Below, in pieces: positions 1 through 7,893 of a stretch of 18,966 nucleotides of DNA. The notes under the pieces are model-generated. The model saw only the letters and a list, made by a program, of their open reading frames with translations, ran no database searches and was not told the origin of the DNA. Every line of letters starts with the position of its first letter. The first letter of the stretch is position 1. The DNA is from Desulfobacterales bacterium (GTDB lineage Bacteria > Desulfobacterota > Desulfobacteria > Desulfobacterales > JAFDCJ01), in the NCBI GenBank assembly GCA_020345785.1, contig CP070771.1, positions 3,637,933 to 3,656,898 of the forward strand. Direction: 5' to 3'. Position numbers and translations under genes: made by a program.

Positions 1-1
1 T

Positions 2-868
2 GGAATCAGCAAGACGCTTGAGTCCATGGGCTACGAGGTACTGCAGTTCAACGCGCAGGGAGATACGGCCAATCAGGTCGCTGGTATGGAAAACTTCATC
101 ACCCGGGGCGTGGACGGTGCCATAATTGCTGGTGGGGAAGGCCACGCCTTCCGAGATGTCTCCAAGAAGTATGACAAGGCCGGGATTCCCCTGGTGGCGG
201 TTGATATGGTTCTACCCGGCGGGGTTGCGTTTACTGCGACCAACAATTGGGAAGGCGGGGGTAAGATGGGTATGTTCCTGGTGAACGCTATGCGCGGGGA
301 AGGTAAGGTCCTGATGCTCAATCTGCCAAGTTGGGACTCGATTCGACAGCGAGCAGAGGCCTCCAGGCTGGTCATGAAGGAGTTCCCCGGCATTACCATC
401 GTGGCTGAACATGAGGTAGGCGTCCACGAGCCCATCGAGACCGCCAGCAACATCACCAAGGCGACAATCCGTGCCAATCCCGATCTTAAGGGCGTGATCG
501 CTACCTGGGGCCTTCCCGGAATCGGGGCTGCCCGAGCCGCCATGGACATGGGTTTGCAGAAGCAGATCGCAGTCGCCACCTGCGATTCCGACAGGCCTCT
601 GGTTCAGCTGATCAACGACCCCAAAGCGCCTGCCTTCATGGCCTATGGCCAGGATTCATACACCATGGGCGTCATCGCTGGCAAATTGATGGACAAAGCC
701 CTGAAGGCCGGCGACCTTCAAAAGGCTAAGGCCTCTCTGCCCTTGCTCAGCTTTGGTCCGACGCTGTTCATAGCGAACCAGGGGTTGGAACAGGCATCAA
801 CTGTGCAAGTCTGGACCCCAGAACAGGCTTGGGACAAGCTTTACAGCGATCAGAAAAAACCTTGGTAG
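2..868 (+). CDS. Sugar ABC transporter substrate-binding protein (5' partial)
   Basis: This is the C-terminal 288 codons of a periplasmic binding protein of the ribose/LacI-like type (family 1 fold). The reading frame is open from base 2, so the true start and the signal peptide lie outside the window. Visible family features are the alternating beta-alpha pattern (GVDGAIIAGGEG, GIPLVAVD, GKVLMLNLP), the hinge-region stretch DLKGVIATWGLPG and the late segment AYGQDSYTMGVIAGKLM. The protein would bind the imported sugar or polyol in the periplasm and deliver it to the two permeases encoded downstream. It does not look clearly like LsrB, so the ligand cannot be named. It is the first visible gene of the import operon, separated from the ATPase gene by a 95-bp gap that contains a hairpin. 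Confidence 0.9.
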   Translation, partial: GISKTLESMGYEVLQFNAQGDTANQVAGMENFITRGVDGAIIAGGEGHAFRDVSKKYDKAGIPLVAVDMVLPGGVAFTATNNWEGGGKMGMFLVNAMRGEGKVLMLNLPSWDSIRQRAEASRLVMKEFPGITIVAEHEVGVHEPIETASNITKATIRANPDLKGVIATWGLPGIGAARAAMDMGLQKQIAVATCDSDRPLVQLINDPKAPAFMAYGQDSYTMGVIAGKLMDKALKAGDLQKAKASLPLLSFGPTLFIANQGLEQASTVQVWTPEQAWDKLYSDQKKPW

Positions 869-877
869 ACAATGAAT

Positions 878-939
878 CTGGGACGGGGAACAGGGCACAT
901 ACTTGGTGTGACTGCAAGGAGTCCCCACCCTCGTCCCGG
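878..939 (+). other. Intercistronic stem-loop between binding-protein and ATPase genes
   Basis: GGGACG at 880-885 pairs with CGTCCC at 932-937. GGGA at 886-889 can pair with TCCC at 922-925, and C878-G939 plus a T-G wobble extend the base. No T-run follows, so it is not a classical terminator. Hairpins at this point in binding-protein operons are known (for example malE-malF) to stabilise the upstream message and leave more binding protein than membrane subunits; that role here is inferred. Confidence 0.5.
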
Positions 940-963
940 ACATAACCAGTTCAAGCGGAAGCG

Positions 964-2466
964 ATGAAAGATACAATTATCAAGACGATTGCAATACGCA
1001 AGGACTTCTCTGGTGTGACTGCTCTGGACGATGTGAGCTTTGAGATGAAGGAGGGGGAAGTTCATGCACTTTTGGGAGAGAACGGGGCGGGCAAGACGAC
1101 CTTGGTCAAGATCCTCACCCGCGAGTTGAAAGAGGATGCCGGTGAGATCTACCTGCGAGACGACGATATTCGGAATTTATCGGTAAGGCAAATCCAGGAC
1201 CTGGGGTTGGCCATGGTGCCCCAGGCAATTAATCTGGTTCCAATGTTTACCGTGGGGATGAATATCATGCTCGGAAGAGAGCCGGTCTGGCGATACCTCT
1301 TGAACTGGAAAAGTCTGTACGCCGAGGCCTCGATTCACCTTTCTAAGATCACGGAGAGGTTCGATGTAAGGAGGAAAGTGAGCGAAATGAGTGTGGCGGA
1401 ACAGCAGCTTGTCTCCGTCGCAAGAGCCCTCGCAAGAAGTCCGAAGCTTTTGATTCTTGACGAACCCACCGCTTCGCTGGGGGAACAGGAAACACGTGAG
1501 TTTTTCTCCATCCTGAGGCAGCTGAAAGAAGAGAGGATTTCCATCCTTTACATATCCCATCGCCTTCAGGAAGTTTTCGAACTGGCTGATAGGGTCACGG
1601 TGTTGCGTGACGGCAAAAAAGTGGGAACCTATCCGATTTCTGAGATGGACGAGGAAGAACTGATCCGGTTGATGATTGGCCAATCTCTGAAGGCCATGAT
1701 TCCCAAGAAGAAAGTCCCCATTCGCCAAGAAAGACTGCGTGTGTCGGGGCTTTGTATTAGGAACCGTAACGTGCGGGATGTTTCATTTGCGGCAAGAGCC
1801 GGCGAGATTGTGGGGATTGTGGGGACTTTGGGAGCCGGGAAAAGCGAGATCCTCCATTCGATCTTCGGGCTCGAACCCTTTCAAGCCGGCGAAGTTTTTG
1901 TTGATGGAAGAAGCTTCGATTCCATCGGACCTAAGGAGGCCATAAAGAACGGATTGGCCCTCGTGCCTGAAGAGCGGCGCGATGCCCTGGTCATGGACAC
2001 TTCCATCGCGCACAACATCACCCTGGCGAGCTTGAGGAGCGTCTGTTCGGTGGGTGGCTGGATCAGCCGGCCGATAGAGGAACGGACGGCCATGGATTAT
2101 AAAAACCGTCTCTCCATCGCCACTCCCAGTGTGCAGCAACATGTCGGTTTTCTGAGCGGCGGGAATCAGCAGAAGACTGTCATTTCGCGCTGGCTTAACA
2201 CCGGGGCTAAGGTCTATCTCTTTGACGAACCAACCAAAGGGATTGACGTGGGAGCCAAGAGCGAAATATACGAACTCGTCGGAGAACTGGTCAATAACGG
2301 GGCGACTGTCGTATACGCGACTAACGAGATAGACGAGGCCCTTGGACTTTGTGACAACCTGATCGTGTTACATCGGGGACAAATAGCGGCGGTGCTCAAG
2401 TGTTCCGAAACCAACCGCCAAGAGCTCCTGCTCTATATGTTAGGTGGGAAGAGAGATGCAAAATAG
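964..2466 (+). CDS. Sugar ABC transporter ATP-binding protein, two fused nucleotide-binding domains
   Basis: This 500-residue cytoplasmic ATPase of the RbsA/MglA/LsrA type energises uptake by the adjacent permeases. Domain 1 has Walker A GENGAGKTT (about 38-46), a Q-loop at MVPQ (84-87), the relaxed signature MSVAEQQ (142-148) and Walker B ILDEPT (164-169). Domain 2 has Walker A GTLGAGKSE (287-295), LVPEERR in place of the Q-loop (333-339), a canonical signature LSGGNQQ (397-403) and Walker B LFDEPT (419-424). The second Walker A keeps its lysine, which many RbsA-type second domains have lost. Length is normal for the family. The start ATG follows a GGAAG sequence. The 3' end overlaps the first permease gene by 11 bases, which indicates translational coupling. 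Confidence 0.95.
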   Translation: MKDTIIKTIAIRKDFSGVTALDDVSFEMKEGEVHALLGENGAGKTTLVKILTRELKEDAGEIYLRDDDIRNLSVRQIQDLGLAMVPQAINLVPMFTVGMNIMLGREPVWRYLLNWKSLYAEASIHLSKITERFDVRRKVSEMSVAEQQLVSVARALARSPKLLILDEPTASLGEQETREFFSILRQLKEERISILYISHRLQEVFELADRVTVLRDGKKVGTYPISEMDEEELIRLMIGQSLKAMIPKKKVPIRQERLRVSGLCIRNRNVRDVSFAARAGEIVGIVGTLGAGKSEILHSIFGLEPFQAGEVFVDGRSFDSIGPKEAIKNGLALVPEERRDALVMDTSIAHNITLASLRSVCSVGGWISRPIEERTAMDYKNRLSIATPSVQQHVGFLSGGNQQKTVISRWLNTGAKVYLFDEPTKGIDVGAKSEIYELVGELVNNGATVVYATNEIDEALGLCDNLIVLHRGQIAAVLKCSETNRQELLLYMLGGKRDAK

Positions 2467-3415
2467 CAATTGGCGCGAATTAATTCTGACCTGGGGTACG
2501 TTCCTGGCCTTTTGTCTGCTGTTTGTGGTTTTTGCGCTGGGCATTCCCGGATTTGCGAGCTGGGGCAATGCCGAAAACATTTTCAAGCAGACTGCTGTCC
2601 TACTTCTCATGTCCTTTGGATTGCTGCTGCCCATGATTGCCGGCGAAATAGATATCTCCTTCGGGGGCAGCATCGGCATGGCCGGTGCCCTGTTCGCATC
2701 TTTGGTCGTGACCGGGCATCCGGCGTGGGGTGCTGCGGTGGCCCTGGTGGTTTGCGCTATTTTCGGCTTTGTCAACGGTGTGTTCATAGCCGTGTTCAGA
2801 ATGCCCTCCTTTCTGGTGACGCTTGCCACCATGTTTGTCGGTATGGGTGCCGAGCGGCTTTACACGCACGGCTTCAATATTTGGGTGAAGGACCTGAAGC
2901 TTCTGGCTATTTTCAACGGGCACATCATCGGTGTTCCGAACAGCGTTATCCTGATCGTGGCTTCTTTCGCTTTACTATGGCTCTGGGTAACACGGACTCG
3001 CAGCGGGATTTACGTTCGCGCTGTGGGTGAAAACATCGATGCGGCAAGGGAAACGGGGATTAACGTCGTCGCGATTAAGATTCTGGCCTTTACCTTAGCT
3101 GGGCTCTTCTACGGGCTGGGATCGATTTTGAATACGCTCAGGGTTTCGGGCTCGCTGGCCTATTCCGGGCAGAATCTGCTTCTTCCCACCATGGCCGTCT
3201 GCTTTATAGGCGCGACCATGTTCCAGTCCCCTAAAAAAAACGTCCCCGGTAATCTGGTCGGGGCATTCTTTCTGACTTTGATCACAAACGGGCTGACTCT
3301 TCTCGGTGTCAAGTATTACTTCGTTCCCTTTTCTCACGGGTTGCTGCTTCTCACCGCCGTCATCGTAGCAAACCTTGGTAAAAGCGGGCTGAAAATCGAG
3401 CAAGTCAAGTTCTAA
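2456..3415 (+). CDS. Sugar ABC transporter permease 1 (RbsC/LsrC-type)
   Basis: This inner-membrane permease of the ribose/xylose/AI-2 group has 319 residues from the ATG at 2456. An in-frame GTG at 2444 would add four residues, but ATG is preferred because a purine-rich GGGAAGAGAG lies directly upstream and the usual basic, polar N-terminus (QNSNWRE) then precedes the first hydrophobic segment. Repeated hydrophobic stretches of about 20 residues run through the protein. Family landmarks are GEIDISFGGSIGMAG near the first third, the loop TRTRSGIYVRAVGENIDAARETGI, and the following FTLAGLFYGLG helix. It overlaps the ATPase gene by 11 bases. It should pair with the second, different permease to form a heterodimeric channel. 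Confidence 0.92.
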   Translation: MQNSNWRELILTWGTFLAFCLLFVVFALGIPGFASWGNAENIFKQTAVLLLMSFGLLLPMIAGEIDISFGGSIGMAGALFASLVVTGHPAWGAAVALVVCAIFGFVNGVFIAVFRMPSFLVTLATMFVGMGAERLYTHGFNIWVKDLKLLAIFNGHIIGVPNSVILIVASFALLWLWVTRTRSGIYVRAVGENIDAARETGINVVAIKILAFTLAGLFYGLGSILNTLRVSGSLAYSGQNLLLPTMAVCFIGATMFQSPKKNVPGNLVGAFFLTLITNGLTLLGVKYYFVPFSHGLLLLTAVIVANLGKSGLKIEQVKF

Positions 3416-3436
3416 CCTCCGGGAATGGAGGACATA

Positions 3437-3442
3437 GGGAGG
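3437..3442 (+). promoter_or_regulatory. Ribosome binding site deciding a TTG start
   Basis: GGGAGG lies 8 bases before TTG at 3451 and only 2 bases before the alternative TTG at 3445. No ATG occurs in frame until 3493, inside the first conserved part. The spacing favours TTG 3451 as the start of permease 2. Confidence 0.6.
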
Positions 3443-3450
3443 ATTTGGCA

Positions 3451-4413
3451 TTGAGTACAAGTACATTAACCCTTAACTTCGGTGCCGTAAAAATGGCCTG
3501 GGGCCGGATAGGTATTGTTGCGACATTCGTCGTCTTCATCGGCACGATCGCGACTATTGAGCCGCAGTTCCTGTCTCGGGGAAACCTGATGGACGTGGTC
3601 ACCGTTGCCTGCATCTATCTTCTGATCTCCTTTGGCGAAACCTTTGTCATAGGTGCAGGGGGGGTCGATCTTTCGGTTGGGCACATATCCGGTTTTTCCG
3701 CACTCGTCGCTTCCCTCCTGATGAGTAGCGTGGGTCTTCCCGTATGGATAGCGGTCCTGCTAGGGATGTTGACGGGGTTCCTTCTCGGCACGATCAACGG
3801 CTTTATCGTCGGTTGGCTCGGTGTGGATTCCTTCGTCACTACGCTGAGCACGATGTTTCTGATAACAGGGACAAAGTACTGGATGACGGGTGGGATGTCA
3901 GTCATGTACCTGCCGGGAGCTTTCTTGAACCTGGGAAGAGGCACCTTTTTAAATGTGCCTTTCCTGTTCTACATTCTGTTGGCGGGATTTGTGTTCTCCT
4001 ATCTAGTGTTCAGCCGGTTGCGGTCTGGACGAAATATGTACATGACCGGAGGAAACATCCTGGCAAGCTATTTATCAGGAATTTCGGTTCGATATTACAC
4101 CCTATTAGCCTTTATCTTAAGCGGAATTTTAAGCTCCATTACTGGTATCCTGCTCGCAGCGCGTGCCGGACATACCAACATCACCTTGGGAGAGGGCCTG
4201 CTCCTGGATGCCTTCGCCATGTCGCTTCTGGGAGGGGTGCTGGCGGGTGGCCGTGCCTCCATCACCGGAACCCTCGTGGGCGGCTTTTTTCTGATGATGA
4301 CCATAAACGGTCTCAACATGCTTGGTGTGAACCCCGCCGCAGAAAGCCTGATCAAGGGTGTGCTGTTGATGATCCTGGTCATCTTTTCCATCGGGTCTAA
4401 GAAGAGGAGATAA
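3451..4413 (+). CDS. Sugar ABC transporter permease 2 (RbsC/LsrD-type)
   Basis: This second inner-membrane permease of the same family has 320 residues from the TTG at 3451. Landmarks include the GAGGVDLSVGHISGFSA stretch, which matches the family's NIDLSVG-type motif, the loop SRLRSGRNMYMTGGNILASYLSGI, and the glycine-rich LLGGVLAGGRASITGTLVGG near the C-terminus. It differs in sequence from permease 1, so the pair arose by divergence rather than recent duplication. Two distinct permeases with one double ATPase is the Lsr (LsrC/LsrD) and AraH/XylH-like arrangement. It starts 35 bases after permease 1, and a 129-base gap follows before the first kinase. Confidence 0.92.
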   Translation: MSTSTLTLNFGAVKMAWGRIGIVATFVVFIGTIATIEPQFLSRGNLMDVVTVACIYLLISFGETFVIGAGGVDLSVGHISGFSALVASLLMSSVGLPVWIAVLLGMLTGFLLGTINGFIVGWLGVDSFVTTLSTMFLITGTKYWMTGGMSVMYLPGAFLNLGRGTFLNVPFLFYILLAGFVFSYLVFSRLRSGRNMYMTGGNILASYLSGISVRYYTLLAFILSGILSSITGILLAARAGHTNITLGEGLLLDAFAMSLLGGVLAGGRASITGTLVGGFFLMMTINGLNMLGVNPAAESLIKGVLLMILVIFSIGSKKRR

Positions 4414-4507
4414 CAACATCGGCCTATTCTTACATAGCTTTTGTTCCTCAAAACACGGCCTGGCCAGCTGACCGTGGACTGCTTTACGAAGGGACATTAC
4501 TTATAAC

Positions 4508-4521
4508 CTTGCCACGGCAAG
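4508..4521. promoter_or_regulatory. Inverted repeat upstream of the first kinase gene
   Basis: CTTGCC and GGCAAG are perfect 6-base arms separated by AC, 21 bases before the kinase start. With so short a spacer it is more likely a protein-binding site or a small tetraloop hairpin than a terminator, since no T-run follows. It lies in the only sizeable gap between the transporter genes and the kinases. Function is inferred. Confidence 0.35.
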
Positions 4522-4542
4522 AAAAAAGGGAAAAGACGTGTC

Positions 4543-6108
4543 ATGGCTGAAAGTAGAGAATACTTATTGGTTCTGGATGTGGGCACGGGTAGCGGCCGGG
4601 CGATTCTGTTCAATTTGAGCGGAGAACTTATTGGATTCAAGGGCAGGGAGTGGCAGCATAGTGCAGATCCCAATTACCAGGGGGCACTGGACTTTAATGT
4701 GGAGGCTAACTGGCTGTCTCTTGAGCATAGCATAAGAGAGGTGATGGCAAAGGCCGCAGTTGCCGCCACTGAGGTAAAGGCGATCAGTATCACCAGCATG
4801 CGCCACGGTATGGTTTGCTACGACGACAAAGGTAGCGCAATCGCAGCCTTCCCCAATGCAGATGCGCGGGCGGAAGCCGAGGTGAAGTGGCTTATTAGCA
4901 CAGGGCTTGCAAAACGAATCTACAAAATTGGAGGGGATTGGCCAAGTGTGCACGACGTGGCTCGTTTGCTCTGGCTCAAGAAAAATAAGCCTGATCTGTT
5001 CGGCAAGATCGATCGTTTCACGATGCTCGAGGGTTGGCCCATAGTCAAACTCTGCGGCACCTATGTGACCGATCCCTCTAGTGCCTCAAGCAGCGGACTA
5101 TTTGACGTGGTTCGAAGAAGCTGGTCGGATGAGATCATTAAGGCCTGTCACCTTCCAATCGGCATATTTCCCGAAGTCATGGATGCCGGCAACAAAGTGG
5201 GCGTGCTGCGCCGCGAAATTGCCCAGGAACTCGGACTTTCTGCAGGCACCCCGGTCATCATGGCCGGCGGGGACACTCAGTGTGGCCTCCTCGGTTCTGG
5301 TGTCGTCGAAGATGGACAGGCTGGTGTAGTTGCTGGAACTTTTTGGCTTGATTGTGTCGTTCTGTCTGAAGCGATTATCGATGACCGCTTCGAATTGAGG
5401 ACCTCCTGCCACATTGTTCCCGGCAAATGGATTTTTGAAGGTGTAAGCTTCGTGGGAATGTTTACACGTTGGTTCCGTGATGCCCTTTGCTCGGAGGAAA
5501 AGCAGCGCGCTATCAGAGAAGGCAAGGATGCATACAAAATCCTGGATGAGGAGGCCGCAGAAGTCCCGCCCGGAGCATACGGAATACAAGTTTGCATGTC
5601 CAACATCTTCAACGCTTCAAACTGGGTCCATACCGCACCCATGTTTTTGAATTGGGATGTCTGGGATACGACCAAGTCTGCAAAAGAGGTCTTCTACCGA
5701 GCCCTTTTGGAAAACGTCGCATATCAAACGCGAGGCGAATTCAAAAACATCCTTCGGCTGGCCGAGACCTCGCTCTCCGAGGTAGTCTTTTGCGGTGGGG
5801 CTGCCAAAAGCAAACTCTGGTCTCAGGTGCTTGCTGATGTTCTAGGAGCCGTAATCAGAGTCCCAAGAGTCAACGAGGCAACGGCCTTGGGTGCGGCAAT
5901 CTGTGCAGCGGCTGGTATAGATCAATATGCGAACATCTCGGCCGCGGCGAAAGCGATGGTTAAGGTGGAAGAAGCGTTTGCACCCAACTTGGAGAATGCC
6001 TCTGTTTACGGAAGGATGTACGATCAGTGGCGGAAAATCTACGAACACATGCTTGTCCTTTCCAAAGACGGCATTCTCAAACCTCTGTGGAAAGTGGCAG
6101 GAACCTGA
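4543..6108 (+). CDS. FGGY-family carbohydrate kinase 1, LsrK (autoinducer-2 kinase)-like
   Basis: This is a 521-residue cytoplasmic ATP-dependent sugar kinase. The N-terminal phosphate-binding motif is DVGTGSGRA (12-20). The presumed catalytic base is Asp244 in AGGDTQ, and the C-terminal nucleotide region carries FCGGAAKSKLW (about 416-426) and EATALGAA (445-452). The SMRHGMVCYD, GTFW, TRWFRDALCSEEK and VPPGAYG segments match LsrK more closely than xylulokinase or glycerol kinase as I recall them. Known LsrK phosphorylates autoinducer-2; the substrate here is not shown by the sequence. A gapless match to the next gene shows the two are paralogues. Upstream AAGGGAAAA is a weak, distant ribosome site. 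The gene directly follows the transporter, so its substrate is probably the imported compound or its oxidised or reduced form. Confidence 0.88.
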   Translation: MAESREYLLVLDVGTGSGRAILFNLSGELIGFKGREWQHSADPNYQGALDFNVEANWLSLEHSIREVMAKAAVAATEVKAISITSMRHGMVCYDDKGSAIAAFPNADARAEAEVKWLISTGLAKRIYKIGGDWPSVHDVARLLWLKKNKPDLFGKIDRFTMLEGWPIVKLCGTYVTDPSSASSSGLFDVVRRSWSDEIIKACHLPIGIFPEVMDAGNKVGVLRREIAQELGLSAGTPVIMAGGDTQCGLLGSGVVEDGQAGVVAGTFWLDCVVLSEAIIDDRFELRTSCHIVPGKWIFEGVSFVGMFTRWFRDALCSEEKQRAIREGKDAYKILDEEAAEVPPGAYGIQVCMSNIFNASNWVHTAPMFLNWDVWDTTKSAKEVFYRALLENVAYQTRGEFKNILRLAETSLSEVVFCGGAAKSKLWSQVLADVLGAVIRVPRVNEATALGAAICAAAGIDQYANISAAAKAMVKVEEAFAPNLENASVYGRMYDQWRKIYEHMLVLSKDGILKPLWKVAGT

Positions 6109-6124
6109 AAATGGAAAATGAAAT

Positions 6125-7699
6125 ATGGGAAAGAATGAAAATTTGATTTTGGTCCTTGATGTTGGAACTGGGAGCGGTCGAGCCATTCTTTTCGATTCCC
6201 GAGGGAAGCAAGTCGGTCTGAGTCAACGCGAATGGGTGCATCCGAGGATAGAGCAGCACCCGGGTGGTTTTCATTTCGAGACTTCAGAAAACTGGTACTT
6301 GCTGAAGAACTGTATTCATGAAGTCCTTGCAAAACCGGGTATCGATGTCGACAACATTGCGGCTGTCAGCTCTGCTGCACAACGTCCCGGGATTGTCTGC
6401 TACGATGCTGCCGGTCAGGAACTCTGTGCCTGGCCGTGTTTCGATGCCCGGGCTGATGGCGAAACCGAGTGGATCATCGAGCAAGGCTACGGCCCCAAGA
6501 TATACGAGATCAACGGAGACTGGCCGAGCATTCACGAGCCTGCCCGTTTGCTATGGCTGAAGAAAAACATGCCGCAGATTTTCGACAAGGTGGCTCGAAT
6601 CACGATGCTTGACGCATGGGTCTTGTACAAACTTACAGGCCAATATGTGGCAGAACCAACGATCGCCTCCTTCAGCGGGATGTTCGACATCCATCGAAGG
6701 GACTGGTCTCATGAGATTTTAGACTTGTTAAAGCTGCCCGCCGGGATTCTTCCTCCCATGGCCAACTCGGCCTCTATTATGGGACAGATTTCGGGACAGG
6801 CCTCCAGGGAGACCGGGCTGCGTCAAGGAATACCGGTGGTATTAGGCGGAGGTGATACCCAACTCGCACTGCTTGGGGCGGGACTGGCTACGGAGGGGGC
6901 GGGTTTAGTGGCCGGCACATTCTGGGTGGAAGGAATCATAGTAGACGCCCCGCTTATAGATACAGCTCGAAGAAAGACGAGGACTTTCTGTCATTCTTTG
7001 CCGGATCGCTGGATTATCGAGGCAGCCAACTTCAGCGGAATATTGGCGCGCTGGTTTCGGGATGTTTTCGCAAAACAAGAGGTGGCACAGGCTGCCAAAA
7101 AAGGCGCGAGTGCCTACGAGATGCTGAACAGCATCGCTCAAAAGGTCCCGCCGGGCTCGAATGGTATGCAGGTCTGCTTTTCCTCTTTATTTGATAGCGG
7201 AAGGTGGATCCATACATCACCAGCTTTCATGGGTTGGGATGTCTTTGACTCGGAAAACTCGGACAAAGCCGTGTTCTGGCGCGCCATACTGGAAAATGCG
7301 TGCTATCTGGCTAAAGGGGAGTTTAACCTTATTAGGGATGTGTCGGGTGTGCCTTTAAAAGACGTGGTCTTCTGCGGAGGAGCCAGCAAGAGTTCACTGT
7401 GGCAACAAATTTTGGCCGATGTTCTGGAAACTACGGTCTTGACGCCAGAGGTTGTTGAAACCACGTCCCTGGGGGCTGCCATGTGCGGTGCGGTGGGAGC
7501 GGGATTCTACGATGACCTGAAGGAAGCGTCAGCGGCGATGTCGCCGCCTTGTCAGATCACAGAGCCGAATCATAAAAATGCGGAGATATACGATTTAGAA
7601 TACCGACGGTGGTACGAGATATGTAAGCACTCGTTGGAGCTCGTCGATAAGGGTGTCCTGGATCCAATGTGGGCCGCACCGGCAACCAGAGAAAGATAG
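6125..7699 (+). CDS. FGGY-family carbohydrate kinase 2, LsrK-like paralogue
   Basis: This is a 524-residue sugar kinase beginning 16 bases after kinase 1. It aligns to kinase 1 without gaps for at least the first 270 residues: DVGTGSGRA at 12-20, Asp244 in GGGDTQ and GTFW at 264-267 fall at identical positions. It also has RWFRDVF, VPPGSNG, FCGGASKSSLW and the ETTSLGAAMCG helix. A contrast with kinase 1 is SAAQRPGIV where kinase 1 has TSMRHGMV, a region that lines the sugar pocket in FGGY kinases. Both copies look catalytically intact. This suggests either two substrates (for example two stereoisomers or two successive intermediates) or a heteromeric kinase. The ribosome site is weak (GGAAAATG), consistent with coupling to kinase 1. 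Confidence 0.88.
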   Translation: MGKNENLILVLDVGTGSGRAILFDSRGKQVGLSQREWVHPRIEQHPGGFHFETSENWYLLKNCIHEVLAKPGIDVDNIAAVSSAAQRPGIVCYDAAGQELCAWPCFDARADGETEWIIEQGYGPKIYEINGDWPSIHEPARLLWLKKNMPQIFDKVARITMLDAWVLYKLTGQYVAEPTIASFSGMFDIHRRDWSHEILDLLKLPAGILPPMANSASIMGQISGQASRETGLRQGIPVVLGGGDTQLALLGAGLATEGAGLVAGTFWVEGIIVDAPLIDTARRKTRTFCHSLPDRWIIEAANFSGILARWFRDVFAKQEVAQAAKKGASAYEMLNSIAQKVPPGSNGMQVCFSSLFDSGRWIHTSPAFMGWDVFDSENSDKAVFWRAILENACYLAKGEFNLIRDVSGVPLKDVVFCGGASKSSLWQQILADVLETTVLTPEVVETTSLGAAMCGAVGAGFYDDLKEASAAMSPPCQITEPNHKNAEIYDLEYRRWYEICKHSLELVDKGVLDPMWAAPATRER

Positions 7700-7761
7700 C
7701 TTCCCAGTTCACCGTTAGTTTATCGGAAACTGAATCTGATTCCTACTTTTGAACAGATACG

Positions 7762-7804
7762 ATCCGGAAAGGAGGCGCGAGTCGCTGTAGAGATCATTCC
7801 GGAT
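7762..7804. repeat. Inverted repeat ATCCGGAA/TTCCGGAT in the kinase-SDR gap
   Basis: Perfect 8-base arms at 7762-7769 and 7797-7804 are separated by 27 bases. They lie in the 194-bp gap between kinase 2 and the SDR. A GGAAAGGAGG string at 7766-7775 resembles a ribosome site but has no usable reading frame after it. The repeat could be an RNA stem separating two parts of the transcript or an operator. Confidence 0.35.
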
Positions 7805-7881
7805 GGGTAGCGGACAAAAGTCGAGCGTTCTTAAAATTGGTCTATCAAAATTTTTGGCTGATTAGGTATTTGATTGAACGC

Positions 7882-7888
7882 AAAGGAG
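7882..7888 (+). promoter_or_regulatory. Ribosome binding site deciding the SDR start
   Basis: AAAGGAG lies 6 bases before ATG 7894. An in-frame ATG at 7837 would add 19 residues without family support and has no ribosome site, so 7894 is the chosen start. Confidence 0.75.
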
Positions 7889-7893
7889 AAAGT

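Noticed and set aside
73..579. Long open frame on the - strand inside the binding-protein gene
   Set aside because: It mirrors codon positions of the real gene, has no protein-family features and no ribosome site.
2470..3030. 186-codon + strand frame inside permease 1
   Set aside because: It is rich in Cys, Arg and His, is out of frame with a clear membrane permease and shows no family motif: a shadow frame of GC-rich coding DNA.
6125..7699. Second kinase as a degenerate duplicate
   Set aside because: Catalytic Asp244, both phosphate motifs and full length are intact, so it is treated as functional.
7766..7790. GGAAAGGAGG followed by a possible small gene
   Set aside because: No start codon at a usable distance and stops appear at once; more likely part of the inverted-repeat region.
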